64,000 bases of DNA from assembly GCF_018717645.1 (NCBI RefSeq), contig NZ_JAFLHG010000010.1, forward strand, positions 82,648 to 146,647, in the 5' to 3' direction. This DNA comes from Microbacterium flavum (GTDB taxonomy: Bacteria > Actinomycetota > Actinomycetes > Actinomycetales > Microbacteriaceae). The position numbers were made by a program, and so were the translations under genes. The notes beneath the pieces are model-generated. The model saw only the letters and a list, made by a program, of their open reading frames with translations. It was not told the origin of the DNA and did not search any database. Below, piece after piece: positions 1 through 8,506 of the stretch. How positions within the stretch are numbered: the first letter of the stretch is position 1; every line of letters starts with the position of its first letter.

Positions 1-935
1 CCGAGGATGTCGACGACGAAGACGAGGGTGTCGCCCTTGAGATCCTTGTCGTTGATCTCACCTTCGCCGTAGCCGTCCTTCGGCGGGATCACGACGAGAA
101 CCTGCGAGCCGACCGTCTGACCCTCGAGCGCCTTCTGGAAGCCTGCGACGACGCCGGTCGTGGTGAAGTTCGTGGGCACGCCGCCCTTGTCCCACGTCGA
201 GTCGAACGTCTTGCCGTCGGACCAGCGGACTCCGGTGTACTGCACGAGGACGGTGTCGCCGCTCTGCACGGTGTACCCGTCGCCCTTCTTCAGGGTCTCC
301 AGCGTCGTCTCCGTGGGCGCGTCGCCGCCGGGGAGCGTGATCGTCGGAGCACCGGAGTCGGCGAGCGCGACGGTCGGCAGGCCGTCGGTCGGCGTCTGCG
401 GCTCGCCCCACGCGGCGGTCGGGACGGTCGAGAGGAGGTCGATGACGTACACCTGGCCGGCGGCGGACTGCGTCGCCGGGAAGGTGGCGACGACCCGCTC
501 GCCGGGCGCTCCGCACCCGAAGATCTGCCCGAGGGGGCTGTCGGCCGACACCTGCTGCGGCAGCAGCTCGGCCGGGTTGTACCCGACCTCGCCGAGCTTC
601 TCGCCCGTCTGCGCGTCGTACGCGGTCATGGCGTAGGACACGAAGTCGCCCGCCTTCAGCGGCGTGCCCGAGCCCTCGGTGATGACGGTCGACTGCAGCG
701 CCGGAACCTCCAGCGGTGCGGTGAACGTGGCGGTGCCGGGGCTGCCGAAGTCACCCGAGACGGACACGGCCTTCGAGGCGTCGCCGGAGGCGGCGCGCGC
801 GTCGCAGAGGTCGACGGCGGCGCTCGCGCTTCCGGATGCCGTCGGAGAGGCATCCCCACCCGAACCGGCGCAGCCGGCGAGGAGGAGCACCGACACGGCG
901 GCGGCGGACAGGGCGACGATCGGGCGCAGGCGCAC
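1..935 (-). CDS. FKBP-type peptidyl-prolyl isomerase lipoprotein (3' end outside window)
   Basis: Secreted lipoprotein with an FKBP-type peptidyl-prolyl cis-trans isomerase domain, likely a folding helper on the outer face of the membrane. The GTG start at 935 gives a short basic N-terminus (VRLRP), a hydrophobic stretch and a lipobox (LLLAGC), so the Cys at about residue 23 is the predicted lipidated residue. The C-terminal part carries FKBP-like motifs: GDTVLVQYTGVRWSDGKTFD, a ...GFQKALEGQTVGSQV segment and IPPKDGYGEG. An earlier segment (residues about 45-180) also resembles a degenerate FKBP repeat. The frame is open to base 1, so the last residues and stop lie outside the window. Family assignment is firm; substrate is unknown. 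Confidence 0.85.
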   Translation of the reverse strand, partial: MRLRPIVALSAAAVSVLLLAGCAGSGGDASPTASGSASAAVDLCDARAASGDASKAVSVSGDFGSPGTATFTAPLEVPALQSTVITEGSGTPLKAGDFVSYAMTAYDAQTGEKLGEVGYNPAELLPQQVSADSPLGQIFGCGAPGERVVATFPATQSAAGQVYVIDLLSTVPTAAWGEPQTPTDGLPTVALADSGAPTITLPGGDAPTETTLETLKKGDGYTVQSGDTVLVQYTGVRWSDGKTFDSTWDKGGVPTNFTTTGVVAGFQKALEGQTVGSQVLVVIPPKDGYGEGEINDKDLKGDTLVFVVDIL

Positions 936-1058
936 GGAGAACCTCACAGAGATGGATGTCAGGGGACGCCCCATCTTGTCGCACAATCTTCTGCTCCGGC
1001 TGAGAACGGCGCAGCTGCGCGTCTCCGCGCTGCGCCGTGCGAGAAGCGAGGCCTCGCC

Positions 1059-1889
1059 ATGCGCGAAGAGGAATGGAATCGGGAGTACCCTCGACGGGTG
1101 GCAGAAGAGCAGGCGGGCGCACCGGACGCGCATCGACCCCCCGCCGCGCAGACCCAGGCCGAACCCGCACCCGTCGGCTTCACCTACTACGTCGGCCGCG
1201 GCATCCTGGTGCCCCTCGCGCGCCTCATCTATCGCCCGCGCATCGAGGGACGCGGGAACATTCCGCGGACCGGCAAGGTGATCTTCGCGAGCAACCACCT
1301 CTCGTTCATCGACTCGCTCGTCATCCCGATGTTCTCGCCGCGCCCGGTCTACTTCCTGGCCAAGTCGTCGTACTTCGACGGCACCGGCGTCAAGGGATGG
1401 CTGAGCCGCCACTTCTTCACCGCGATCGGCGCGACGCCCGTCGAGCGCGGCGCCGGGCAGGCGGCCCTCGATGCGCTCGACCAACAGCGGCGCATCCTTC
1501 ACTCCGGCCGCGCGATCGCGCTCTACCCGGAGGGCACCCGCTCGCTCGACGGGCGCCTCTACAAGGGCCGGACGGGCGTCGCGTTCCTTGCGCTTGAAGA
1601 GAGTGCGCAGGTCGTCCCCGTCGGCATCATCGGCACCAACGAGGCGATGCCGGTCGGCGCCAAGTATCCCAAGCGCCATCCGCGCGTGATCGTCCGCTAC
1701 GGCGAGCCCATCGACCTCTCTCACCTGGGCGCCGCGAACAGCGGCCGGGCCCGGCGCCTCGCGACCGACGAGATCATGGCGGCGATCCACGCCCTGTCCG
1801 GCCAGGAACTCGCCGGCACGTACAACGAATCACCCGCCTCGAACCCCGTCGAGCGGCTCAAGCAGGTCCTCCCGCACGAGCGCCGCTGA
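1059..1889 (+). CDS. plsC: 1-acyl-sn-glycerol-3-phosphate acyltransferase family protein
   Basis: Membrane-associated acyltransferase of the PlsC family, which adds the second acyl chain to lysophosphatidate in phospholipid synthesis. The catalytic HX4D motif is seen as NHLSFID (H80, D85) and the glycerol-phosphate-binding motif as PEGTRSLDG (about residue 158). Length of 276 aa fits the family. The ATG at 1059 is used here. An in-frame GTG at 1098 has a GGGAG about 12 nt upstream and would remove 13 residues, so the start is uncertain. Actinobacteria often carry several paralogues, so this need not be the main lysophosphatidate acyltransferase. Confidence 0.85.
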   Translation: MREEEWNREYPRRVAEEQAGAPDAHRPPAAQTQAEPAPVGFTYYVGRGILVPLARLIYRPRIEGRGNIPRTGKVIFASNHLSFIDSLVIPMFSPRPVYFLAKSSYFDGTGVKGWLSRHFFTAIGATPVERGAGQAALDALDQQRRILHSGRAIALYPEGTRSLDGRLYKGRTGVAFLALEESAQVVPVGIIGTNEAMPVGAKYPKRHPRVIVRYGEPIDLSHLGAANSGRARRLATDEIMAAIHALSGQELAGTYNESPASNPVERLKQVLPHERR

Positions 1890-1920
1890 CCGCGGCCACC
1901 CTGACCGCGCCGCCCCGGCC

Positions 1921-2000
1921 GCTCCGCCGCCGTGCCGGCCGCGTCGCCGCCGTGCTCGCCGCGCCGCCGCCGTGCTCGCCGCGCCGCCGCTGTGCTGGCT
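1921..2000. repeat. four 20-bp GC-rich tandem units in the plsC-DUF559 gap
   Basis: The 313-bp gap 1890-2202 has no supported gene. It holds four diverged copies of a 20-bp unit (period exactly 20, core GCCGCCGTGCTCGCC). Downstream, a small hairpin with arms GGAGGC/GCCTCC lies at 2020-2037. On the minus strand that hairpin is followed by TTTT, so it is a weak terminator candidate in that direction. Confidence 0.55.
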
Positions 2001-2202
2001 GTGTCGCCACGTCCGAAAAGGAGGCTCGATCGCCTCCCGGCAGGTCTTGCCGGTGGCCGACGGCGGATCGAGCCTGCCGACGGGACAGTCCCCGCGCGGC
2101 ACACCGGCAACTCCCCGCTCACACAGGCGCGCATACGGCGGACTGTCCACAGACCCGGTCTCCACCCGTCTTCGGCCGCATGCCGATCGCGATGCTGTGG
2201 AC

Positions 2203-3057
2203 ATGTCCTACCGAGACACGAGGGATGCGCCGCACGTCCTCCGGACGCGCGACCTCACCGCCGCAGGCTGGCGACACCGCGACCTGCGCGCCGCGGTCGC
2301 GCAGGGCCGGCTCGTCCGCGCGCGACGCGGCGTGTACCTCCCTCCCGACACCGACGCCGACTGTCTCGCTGCGGCGGAGCTGCGCGGCCGCCTCGCGTGC
2401 GTGTCCGAGCTGCGGCGGCGCGGCGTCTTCGTCCTGGAGCCCGCGGCTCGCCACTTCCACGTCGCTCCTGACGCCGCACGGCTGCCGGCGTCCGCCGCTG
2501 GCGACCGGGTCCACCGCGAGCGGCTCCTCCGGATGCCGCATCCGCGGTCGATCAGCGTGGAGGTGCTCGACGCGGTCCGCCAGGCGGTTCGCTGCCAACC
2601 GCCGCGCGCCGCGATCGCGACGATCGATTCGGCCCTACACCTGGGCGTCCTCCCCCATCATGACCTCGCGGAGCTCTTCGAGAGCCTCCCACGCCGCTTC
2701 CGCCGACTGCGGCGCCTGCTGGATTCCCGGTCCGAGTCCGGCCCCGAGACCTTTCTGCGCCTCATCCTGCGCTCGATCGGATGCCGCGTCGAGATCCAGG
2801 TCCTCATCGGCGATGTCGGCCGAGTCGACTTCCTCGTGGACGGGTGGCTCATCATCGAATGCGACAGCGAGGCGCACCACTCGTCGTGGCTCGAGCAGAA
2901 GCGCGATCGCCGGCGCGACCAGCGCTCGGCGGCACTCGGCTACGCCACCTACCGCCCGATCGCGGAAGACATTCTGTGGCATGCGGATCGGGTACGCGCG
3001 GCCATCACCGGGCTGCTCGCCGGCCGCGCGGCGCGGCGGCGTCCGGCCGCGCGCTGA
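2203..3057 (+). CDS. AbiEi-like N-terminal / DUF559 (PD-(D/E)XK-like) protein
   Basis: Protein of 284 aa with an N-terminal winged-helix-like segment resembling AbiEi-type antitoxin domains (motif RLVRARRGVYLP) and a C-terminal DUF559 domain. DUF559 belongs to the restriction-endonuclease-like fold. Here the putative active-site block is VDFLVDGWLIIECDSEAHH, followed by a basic K-RDRRRDQR helix. Such proteins are very common in actinobacteria and their role is unknown. The ATG at 2203 begins the conserved part; the frame stays open upstream, but that stretch is repeat-like and unconvincing as protein. No toxin partner is adjacent. Confidence 0.7.
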   Translation: MSYRDTRDAPHVLRTRDLTAAGWRHRDLRAAVAQGRLVRARRGVYLPPDTDADCLAAAELRGRLACVSELRRRGVFVLEPAARHFHVAPDAARLPASAAGDRVHRERLLRMPHPRSISVEVLDAVRQAVRCQPPRAAIATIDSALHLGVLPHHDLAELFESLPRRFRRLRRLLDSRSESGPETFLRLILRSIGCRVEIQVLIGDVGRVDFLVDGWLIIECDSEAHHSSWLEQKRDRRRDQRSAALGYATYRPIAEDILWHADRVRAAITGLLAGRAARRRPAAR

Positions 3058-3230
3058 GCCGCGCCCGGATCGGTCGAGTCGAGTCGAGTCGCGCCGCGCG
3101 ATCCTTGTCGCAAAAGCAGGGGGAACCCGAGCTCGCGGGGTCGCCAGGTGCCCTTGTGAGCGATCCGCCCTGCTTTCGGCACAGAAACTCGTCCGAACAG
3201 CCCCCGGCGAAGCCGAGCGGCGGCGAGGCC

Positions 3231-3704
3231 TCAGCCGGCGACGCTGACGGTCGCCTCGTGTCGCACGGGAAAGTTGACCGAGTTCGCGATGAAGCACCAG
3301 TCCCGTGCCTGCGCGTGCGCGGCCTCCGCGGCGGAGACCATCGATGCCTCGGCGACGACGACACGCGGATGCAGGGTCACCTCGCGGAACGCGCCGCCGC
3401 CCCTGCCGTCCTCGACCATCACCCCGGTCGCCTCGTCGGCGTACGAGACGACGACGACGCCCGCACCCACGCAGGCGTGCAGGTAGGAGAGGAGGTGGCA
3501 CTCGGAGAGCGCGGCGAGGAGGAGGTCCTCGGGGTTCCATTTCGTGGCGTCGCCGCGAAATGGCTTGTCGGCGGATGCCGCGAGGGTCTGCTTGCCGTCG
3601 ATCGCCAGGCTGACCGCGCGATCGTAGTCGCGGTAGCCGCTCGTTCCCGCCCCTCGGTTGCCGGTCCACTCGCTGCGGACGAGGTAATGGTGCTCACCGA
3701 TCAT
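3231..3704 (-). CDS. OsmC family protein (Ohr/OsmC peroxiredoxin type)
   Basis: Small thiol peroxidase-like protein (157 aa) of the OsmC/Ohr superfamily, which reduces organic hydroperoxides in the cytoplasm. The helix motif NPEDLLLAALSECHLLSYLH contains the first redox Cys (C69) and the motif DWCFIANSVNFPV the second (C137), matching the two-cysteine layout of the family. ATG at 3704 is chosen because it directly precedes the conserved beta hairpin. No clear ribosome-binding site is seen. It is transcribed divergently from the asparaginase gene, 83 bp away. Confidence 0.85.
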   Translation of the reverse strand: MIGEHHYLVRSEWTGNRGAGTSGYRDYDRAVSLAIDGKQTLAASADKPFRGDATKWNPEDLLLAALSECHLLSYLHACVGAGVVVVSYADEATGVMVEDGRGGGAFREVTLHPRVVVAEASMVSAAEAAHAQARDWCFIANSVNFPVRHEATVSVAG

Positions 3705-3787
3705 GGGGCAAGTCTGCCAGCCGGCCGGCGGAGGCCCGCAGAGCGGGCCCCGGAACGTGAAGGCCCGCGCGGCGATAGGCTGTCTCG

Positions 3788-4777
3788 GTGCCCGAGACCA
3801 TCTCCGTACCTGCATCCGTCGAGCTCGCCGTCGTGGAGCGCAGCGGATTCGTCGAATCTCGGCACGCCGGCGCCGCGATCGTGCTCGATCCCGAGGGCGT
3901 ACCGCTGCTGTCCCTCGGTGACGTCGACACTCCCATCCTGCCGCGCTCGAGCATGAAGCCCATGCAGGCGCTCGGATCTCTGACGGCGGGCGCCGTGCTC
4001 GAGGGGGAGCGTCTCGCCCTCGCGACCGCGAGCCACTCCGGCACCGACCGCCACGTCGCCGTGGTGCGCGACATGCTCGACCAGGGCGGGCTGACCGAGT
4101 CCGACCTGGGTTGCCCCGCCGCGTGGCCCGGCGATACCGATACCCGCGATGAGATGGTGCGCGAGCTCGCGCAGCCACAGCGCCTCCGCATGAACTGCTC
4201 CGGCAAGCACGCCGCGATGCTCCTCGCATGCCGGGCCAGCGGCTGGGATACCGAGAGCTACCTCGACACCGCGCACCCCCTGCAGCTGCACATCCGCGAG
4301 GTGATCGAGCGCCTCACCGGAGCGAAGATCACGGTCACCGCGATCGACGGATGCGGGGCGCCGGTGCATGCGATGAGCCTGTCGGCCCTCGCCCGCGCCA
4401 CCCACCGTATCGGCACCTCGTCCGAGCGGTCTCCCTTCGCCCTGCACCGCACCGCGGGTGCCCTCGTGCGCGCTGTCCGCGAGAACCCCTGGGCGATCGA
4501 TGGACCCGGGCGGCCTGACACGATCGTCATCGAGCGACTGGGCGTGTTCGCGAAGGGCGGCGCCGAGGGCATCATGATCATGGTGGCGCCGAACGGCACG
4601 ACTGTAGCCCTCAAGGTCCTGGACGGGTCGGGCCGAGCGGCGAGCGCCGTCGCGATCTCCCTGCTCGAGCGGGTCGGCGCCCTCGCGGCCGGCGACGTCG
4701 CGGGGACCCTGGCGCAGCTGCCGCTCACCGTCTCCGGCGGCGGACGCGATGTCGGCGTCATCCGCGCGACCGTCTGA
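3788..4777 (+). CDS. asparaginase (Asparaginase_II family)
   Basis: L-asparaginase of the Asparaginase_II family, hydrolysing asparagine to aspartate and ammonia. The 329-aa protein starts at GTG 3788. Conserved blocks include RSSMKPMQALGSL, LATASHSGTDRHV, RMNCSGKHAAMLLAC, DGCGAPVHAMSL and FAKGGAEG. It has no signal peptide, so it should be cytoplasmic. It stands alone: OsmC is divergent and the ATPase gene downstream is convergent. Confidence 0.85.
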   Translation: MPETISVPASVELAVVERSGFVESRHAGAAIVLDPEGVPLLSLGDVDTPILPRSSMKPMQALGSLTAGAVLEGERLALATASHSGTDRHVAVVRDMLDQGGLTESDLGCPAAWPGDTDTRDEMVRELAQPQRLRMNCSGKHAAMLLACRASGWDTESYLDTAHPLQLHIREVIERLTGAKITVTAIDGCGAPVHAMSLSALARATHRIGTSSERSPFALHRTAGALVRAVRENPWAIDGPGRPDTIVIERLGVFAKGGAEGIMIMVAPNGTTVALKVLDGSGRAASAVAISLLERVGALAAGDVAGTLAQLPLTVSGGGRDVGVIRATV

Positions 4778-4793
4778 ACCCGGGCTCGCACCC

Positions 4794-7580
4794 TCATCCC
4801 TCCGGGAGACGTACCCGTCGCACCGCGACGCCGGGCTCGATCAGCCACGCGCGGCCCTTCCCCGGGGCGGCGAAAGGTGGGAGCTCACGCGACCCGGTGA
4901 CGCCGCGGTACTCCGCGGCACAGGCGGCATCCACGACGAGCGTCCCGTGTTCGCGCACGTGGGCGAGCGCACCCCAGTGCGCGAGCCACGCCTCCGGGCT
5001 CCCGACGAATGCCCGCGCCGCGCGCGCACCATCGGCGCCAGCACCGACGTCGGGCGCTGGCCGCGCCGCATCAGCGAGGTCGACGATCTCGATGCCCTCC
5101 CGCGCGCACGCCGTCCTCACGAGCGCCGCGCGCGGTCCCGGCGCGAGCACGAATCCGATGATCCCGCGCGCCGATCCGAGCGCCACAGGCCGCGGACCCC
5201 AGAGCGGGGCGACCGAGAGTCGCACCGAATCGTCATCGTCCGGCATCGCGAACTGGACGAGAGTGCGCCCCCATCGCCCGCGCCCCGCGGGCGCATCGGG
5301 CACGAAGTCTCCGGACGCTCCCCCCGCAGCCACGTGGTCGGCGCGGGTGGCCATCGGGAGCATGACGCGCTGCGGAAGAAGCTCGAGCACGCGTCCCAGC
5401 GTTCCGCTCAGCCTGCTGACGGAGACCACGAGCGTGATGCCACGGCCGCGCGCTTCACGGCAGATCCGCTCCAGCGCGCCCAGCCACACGGCGCCGTGAT
5501 CGGCACCGAATCGGGGGACGAGCGCGTCGGCGTCGTCGAAGAGCACGACCGTCCCGCGCGGCGCCTCGTCGAGGGCGTACACCGCATCCCAGGCGCCTTC
5601 CGGGTCCTCGGGGATCCACACCGGCGCGGCGGCCTGGCCCGCGACCGTGCGCAGCAGACTCGTCCGACCGCTCCCCGCTCCGCCGACGACGACGAGACCC
5701 GCCGCGTCTGCCGGGAGGGTGACGGCTGACTGGCGCTGATGCTCGGGCTCGTCCGAGATGCCGAGGACGATCGCCGCTGCGGGTGCCTCTGTCCTCGACC
5801 GCACGGCGCCCACCCCGATCCGTTCCGGCAGCGGCGGAAGCCACGGTCGGCGTGCGGGGGCGAGCGCGGATGCCGCGGCACGGACGGCGGCGATCGTCTC
5901 CGCACGGCACAGTGCCACGCGGATCCGTCGCGGCGCGCTGTCGGCGGCGCAGCGCAGCAGGGCGGATCCACGTGCGGCGGCCGTGCCCGGCAGATGCACG
6001 GCATCGTCCTGACCGATGATCGTGCGGGAGTCGCCGGCATCGGTCACCCGGAAGGCGATCCGCAGGGGCGCATTCGCGAGGACCCCGTCGCGGAACGCGC
6101 CGCCCACCCGCTGGGAGGCGAGAACGAGGTGCATGCCGAGCGCCCGGCCCCGGGCGGCGATGTCGCCGAACAGCTCGTGCAGCTCGGGCCGGGCCGTCAC
6201 GAGCGCGGCGTACTCATCGACGACGATCACGAGGCGCGCGAGCGCGGCACCCGCGCCGTCGATGTCACGGGCCTGCGCATGCGCGAGGACGCGTTCCCGG
6301 TGGCGGACCTCGGCCCGCAGGCTTTCGACCGCACGCACCGCCCGCTCCTCGTCGAGGTCGGTGAGAACCCCGGTGACATGCGGCAGCCCGGCGAGCGCGT
6401 CGAACGTACGACCTCCCTTGAAGTCGACGAGGAGCAGCGCGAGCTCCTGCGGGGTGCGGGTGCGGCACATCGCGGTCATCCAGGTCGTGAGCAGCTCGCT
6501 CTTCCCCGAGCCGGTCACCCCGACGACGACGGCGTGCGGACCATCCGCGACGAGGTCCACGACCACCGGCGCTCCGGCGCTCATCCCGATCGCGGCGGCG
6601 AGACTCGCGCGGCCGCCGCCCTGCGGACTCAGGTCCTCGAGGCAGATGACGTCGTCGGGCCGGTGTCCGAGGCGCGTCGAACGTGCGGCGAGCGCGGCGG
6701 CGATCTCGTCCGCCTGCGCGCGGGAGACCGCCTCGACGGCCACCTCGCGCGACGACCCGGCATGATCGAGCCGGGCACGCCCGTGCGAGGTCAGTGTCAG
6801 GACCGCCGCGCACCGGGGTGGGGGCGGCGCCCCCTCGGCGATCCGGATCAGAGGAAGGTCCGCGTCCTCGGGGAGCGGCACCTCCCCCGTGCCGAGGAAC
6901 ACGACGGCGCCCCGCGTCGCCGCGCGGTGCGGAACCGCGGCCAGCTCTGCCGCCTCGCCGACGAGTCGCACGCTCCCCGGCGCCCGCGCGAGACACGTCT
7001 GCAGGGCGAGCGCCCGGAGGACGGCCGCGGCGGCGACCGGTGGTCCGCTGACGGCGACCCCCGCGGACATCGGAACGGTCATCGGAGCGTCATCGAGGAC
7101 CCGCGCTCTGCGGCGGAGGTCCCGGGATGCGGGGTCGTGCGCCTCGCCCTCGACCCGGAGGTCACTGCCGCCGCTCCCCCGGCCGACCACGAGCACTTCG
7201 CTCCTCCCGGGCACCACGCGCCAGACCTCGTCGACGTCGACCGCATAGCCCGCGACATCCGGCGTCCGGCGCCAGGCGCGCCTCCGCTCCGCACCATGCC
7301 GCTCCTCGATCTCCTCATCGAGGGCTCTGATCGCCGCAGCGCTCTCACGTGAGGACCGCCGCTTCGCGCGCCGCGATGTGCGCAGCCCGTCGATGATCCC
7401 GGCGACGGCCATGAGGGGGCCGAGCGCCGCGAACCACAGCGCGAAGGTCGATCCCGTCACCCTCCAGAGGACGACCGCCCCCACGATCGGCACGATGGCC
7501 GCAGCGATGGGGATCGTCGGCCGGGGCGGCGCGGGTGGCGGTGCGGGCAGCCGCAGCGGCTCATCGAGCGGATCGTCCAT
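4794..7580 (-). CDS. EccC-like FtsK/SpoIIIE-family ATPase
   Basis: Membrane-bound ATPase of 928 aa. After a proline-rich N-terminus come two membrane helices (about residues 22-65), a linker, and a first FtsK/SpoIIIE domain with Walker A GVTGSGKSE, Walker B LVIVVDEYAAL and the block LLLVDFKGGRTFDAL. A second, weaker P-loop domain follows (VVGGAGSGRTS, Walker B-like TVVLFDDAD). This order resembles EccC/EssC, the motor of type VII secretion, but with two rather than three ATPase modules. No WXG100 substrate, EccB, EccD or EccE gene is nearby. ATG 7580 is used; an in-frame TTG lies 12 nt upstream. A PP2C phosphatase lies next upstream on the same strand. Confidence 0.75.
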   Translation of the reverse strand: MDDPLDEPLRLPAPPPAPPRPTIPIAAAIVPIVGAVVLWRVTGSTFALWFAALGPLMAVAGIIDGLRTSRRAKRRSSRESAAAIRALDEEIEERHGAERRRAWRRTPDVAGYAVDVDEVWRVVPGRSEVLVVGRGSGGSDLRVEGEAHDPASRDLRRRARVLDDAPMTVPMSAGVAVSGPPVAAAAVLRALALQTCLARAPGSVRLVGEAAELAAVPHRAATRGAVVFLGTGEVPLPEDADLPLIRIAEGAPPPPRCAAVLTLTSHGRARLDHAGSSREVAVEAVSRAQADEIAAALAARSTRLGHRPDDVICLEDLSPQGGGRASLAAAIGMSAGAPVVVDLVADGPHAVVVGVTGSGKSELLTTWMTAMCRTRTPQELALLLVDFKGGRTFDALAGLPHVTGVLTDLDEERAVRAVESLRAEVRHRERVLAHAQARDIDGAGAALARLVIVVDEYAALVTARPELHELFGDIAARGRALGMHLVLASQRVGGAFRDGVLANAPLRIAFRVTDAGDSRTIIGQDDAVHLPGTAAARGSALLRCAADSAPRRIRVALCRAETIAAVRAAASALAPARRPWLPPLPERIGVGAVRSRTEAPAAAIVLGISDEPEHQRQSAVTLPADAAGLVVVGGAGSGRTSLLRTVAGQAAAPVWIPEDPEGAWDAVYALDEAPRGTVVLFDDADALVPRFGADHGAVWLGALERICREARGRGITLVVSVSRLSGTLGRVLELLPQRVMLPMATRADHVAAGGASGDFVPDAPAGRGRWGRTLVQFAMPDDDDSVRLSVAPLWGPRPVALGSARGIIGFVLAPGPRAALVRTACAREGIEIVDLADAARPAPDVGAGADGARAARAFVGSPEAWLAHWGALAHVREHGTLVVDAACAAEYRGVTGSRELPPFAAPGKGRAWLIEPGVAVRRVRLPEG

Positions 7581-7645
7581 GCGCCCAGTCAAGACCGCCG
7601 CGCCCGGCGACGGTCACCGCGGGGCGGATCGGTGGACGGCTCGCG

Positions 7646-8506
7646 TCAGGGTGCGGTTGTGGACGAGTCGTCGTCGCCCGCGGCATCCGCGTCGCCCGCG
7701 GCGTCCGCAGCCGCCGCGCCGTCCGCGCCTGCGCCCGTCCGGTGCGCGTTGATGACGATGATCGTGACGTTGTCGCGTCCGCCGTTCTCCAGCGCCGCCT
7801 CGAGCATGTCGTCCGCCGCTTCGGTGGGGTCGTCGTGCTGCAGAAGGAAGTGCAGGATGCCGTAGTCCGTGAGCTCCTTGGTGAGTCCGTCGCTGCAGAT
7901 GACGAACCGGTCGCCGTCGACGACCTCCAGGCGCACGTAGTCGGGCAGGACACCGTCGGAGGGACCGATCGCGCGGGTGATGACGTTGCCGTACGGGTGG
8001 TTCTCGGCCTCTTCGGGGGTGAGGCGACCGGCGGAGATGAGCTCCTGCACCACGGAGTGGTCCGTCGTGACCTGCGCGAGGCCGCCGTCGCGGAAGAGGT
8101 AGACCCGCGAGTCGCCGACGTTCAGGGTCACCCACGTCGGCTCGTCGCCGGTGAGGTCGAGGTAGACGCCGGTGACCGTCGTTCCGGTGCCCTCGTCGGT
8201 CGTCTCGGGGTGAGAGGCGATGTCGCCCACCGCACGGGCGAGCGCCTTCTCGATCGTCTTCGGACCGACGTCGCCCTTCGCCGCGACGGCGCGCAGGCGA
8301 TCGACGGTGCTGGCGCTGGCGATCTCTCCGCCGATGTGCCCACCCATGCCGTCCGCGACGATGAACAGGGGGAACTCCGCCATCATGGCATCCTGGTTCG
8401 CGTCGCGCCGGCGGCCGCGGTGCGTGATCGAGGACCACTGCAGCTCGAGCGCTCCGTCCGCGAGGGGGACGGTGCGCGACTGGGTCGCGGGTTCGGTCAC
8501 GCTCAC
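7646..8506 (-). CDS. PP2C-family Ser/Thr protein phosphatase
   Basis: Metal-dependent protein phosphatase (286 aa) acting on Ser/Thr phosphoproteins in the cytoplasm. All PP2C blocks are visible: RRRDANQDA, VADGMGGHIGG, GTGTTVTGVY, LNVGDSRVYL, CSDGLT and GGRDNVTIIV, which supply the metal-binding Asp residues. No membrane segment is present. The C-terminal 40 residues are an Ala/Asp-rich tail. The GTG start overlaps the stop of the ABC transporter gene by four bases (GTGA), so it is translationally coupled to the exporter. No partner kinase is in the window. Confidence 0.9.
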   Translation of the reverse strand: MSVTEPATQSRTVPLADGALELQWSSITHRGRRRDANQDAMMAEFPLFIVADGMGGHIGGEIASASTVDRLRAVAAKGDVGPKTIEKALARAVGDIASHPETTDEGTGTTVTGVYLDLTGDEPTWVTLNVGDSRVYLFRDGGLAQVTTDHSVVQELISAGRLTPEEAENHPYGNVITRAIGPSDGVLPDYVRLEVVDGDRFVICSDGLTKELTDYGILHFLLQHDDPTEAADDMLEAALENGGRDNVTIIVINAHRTGAGADGAAAADAAGDADAAGDDDSSTTAP

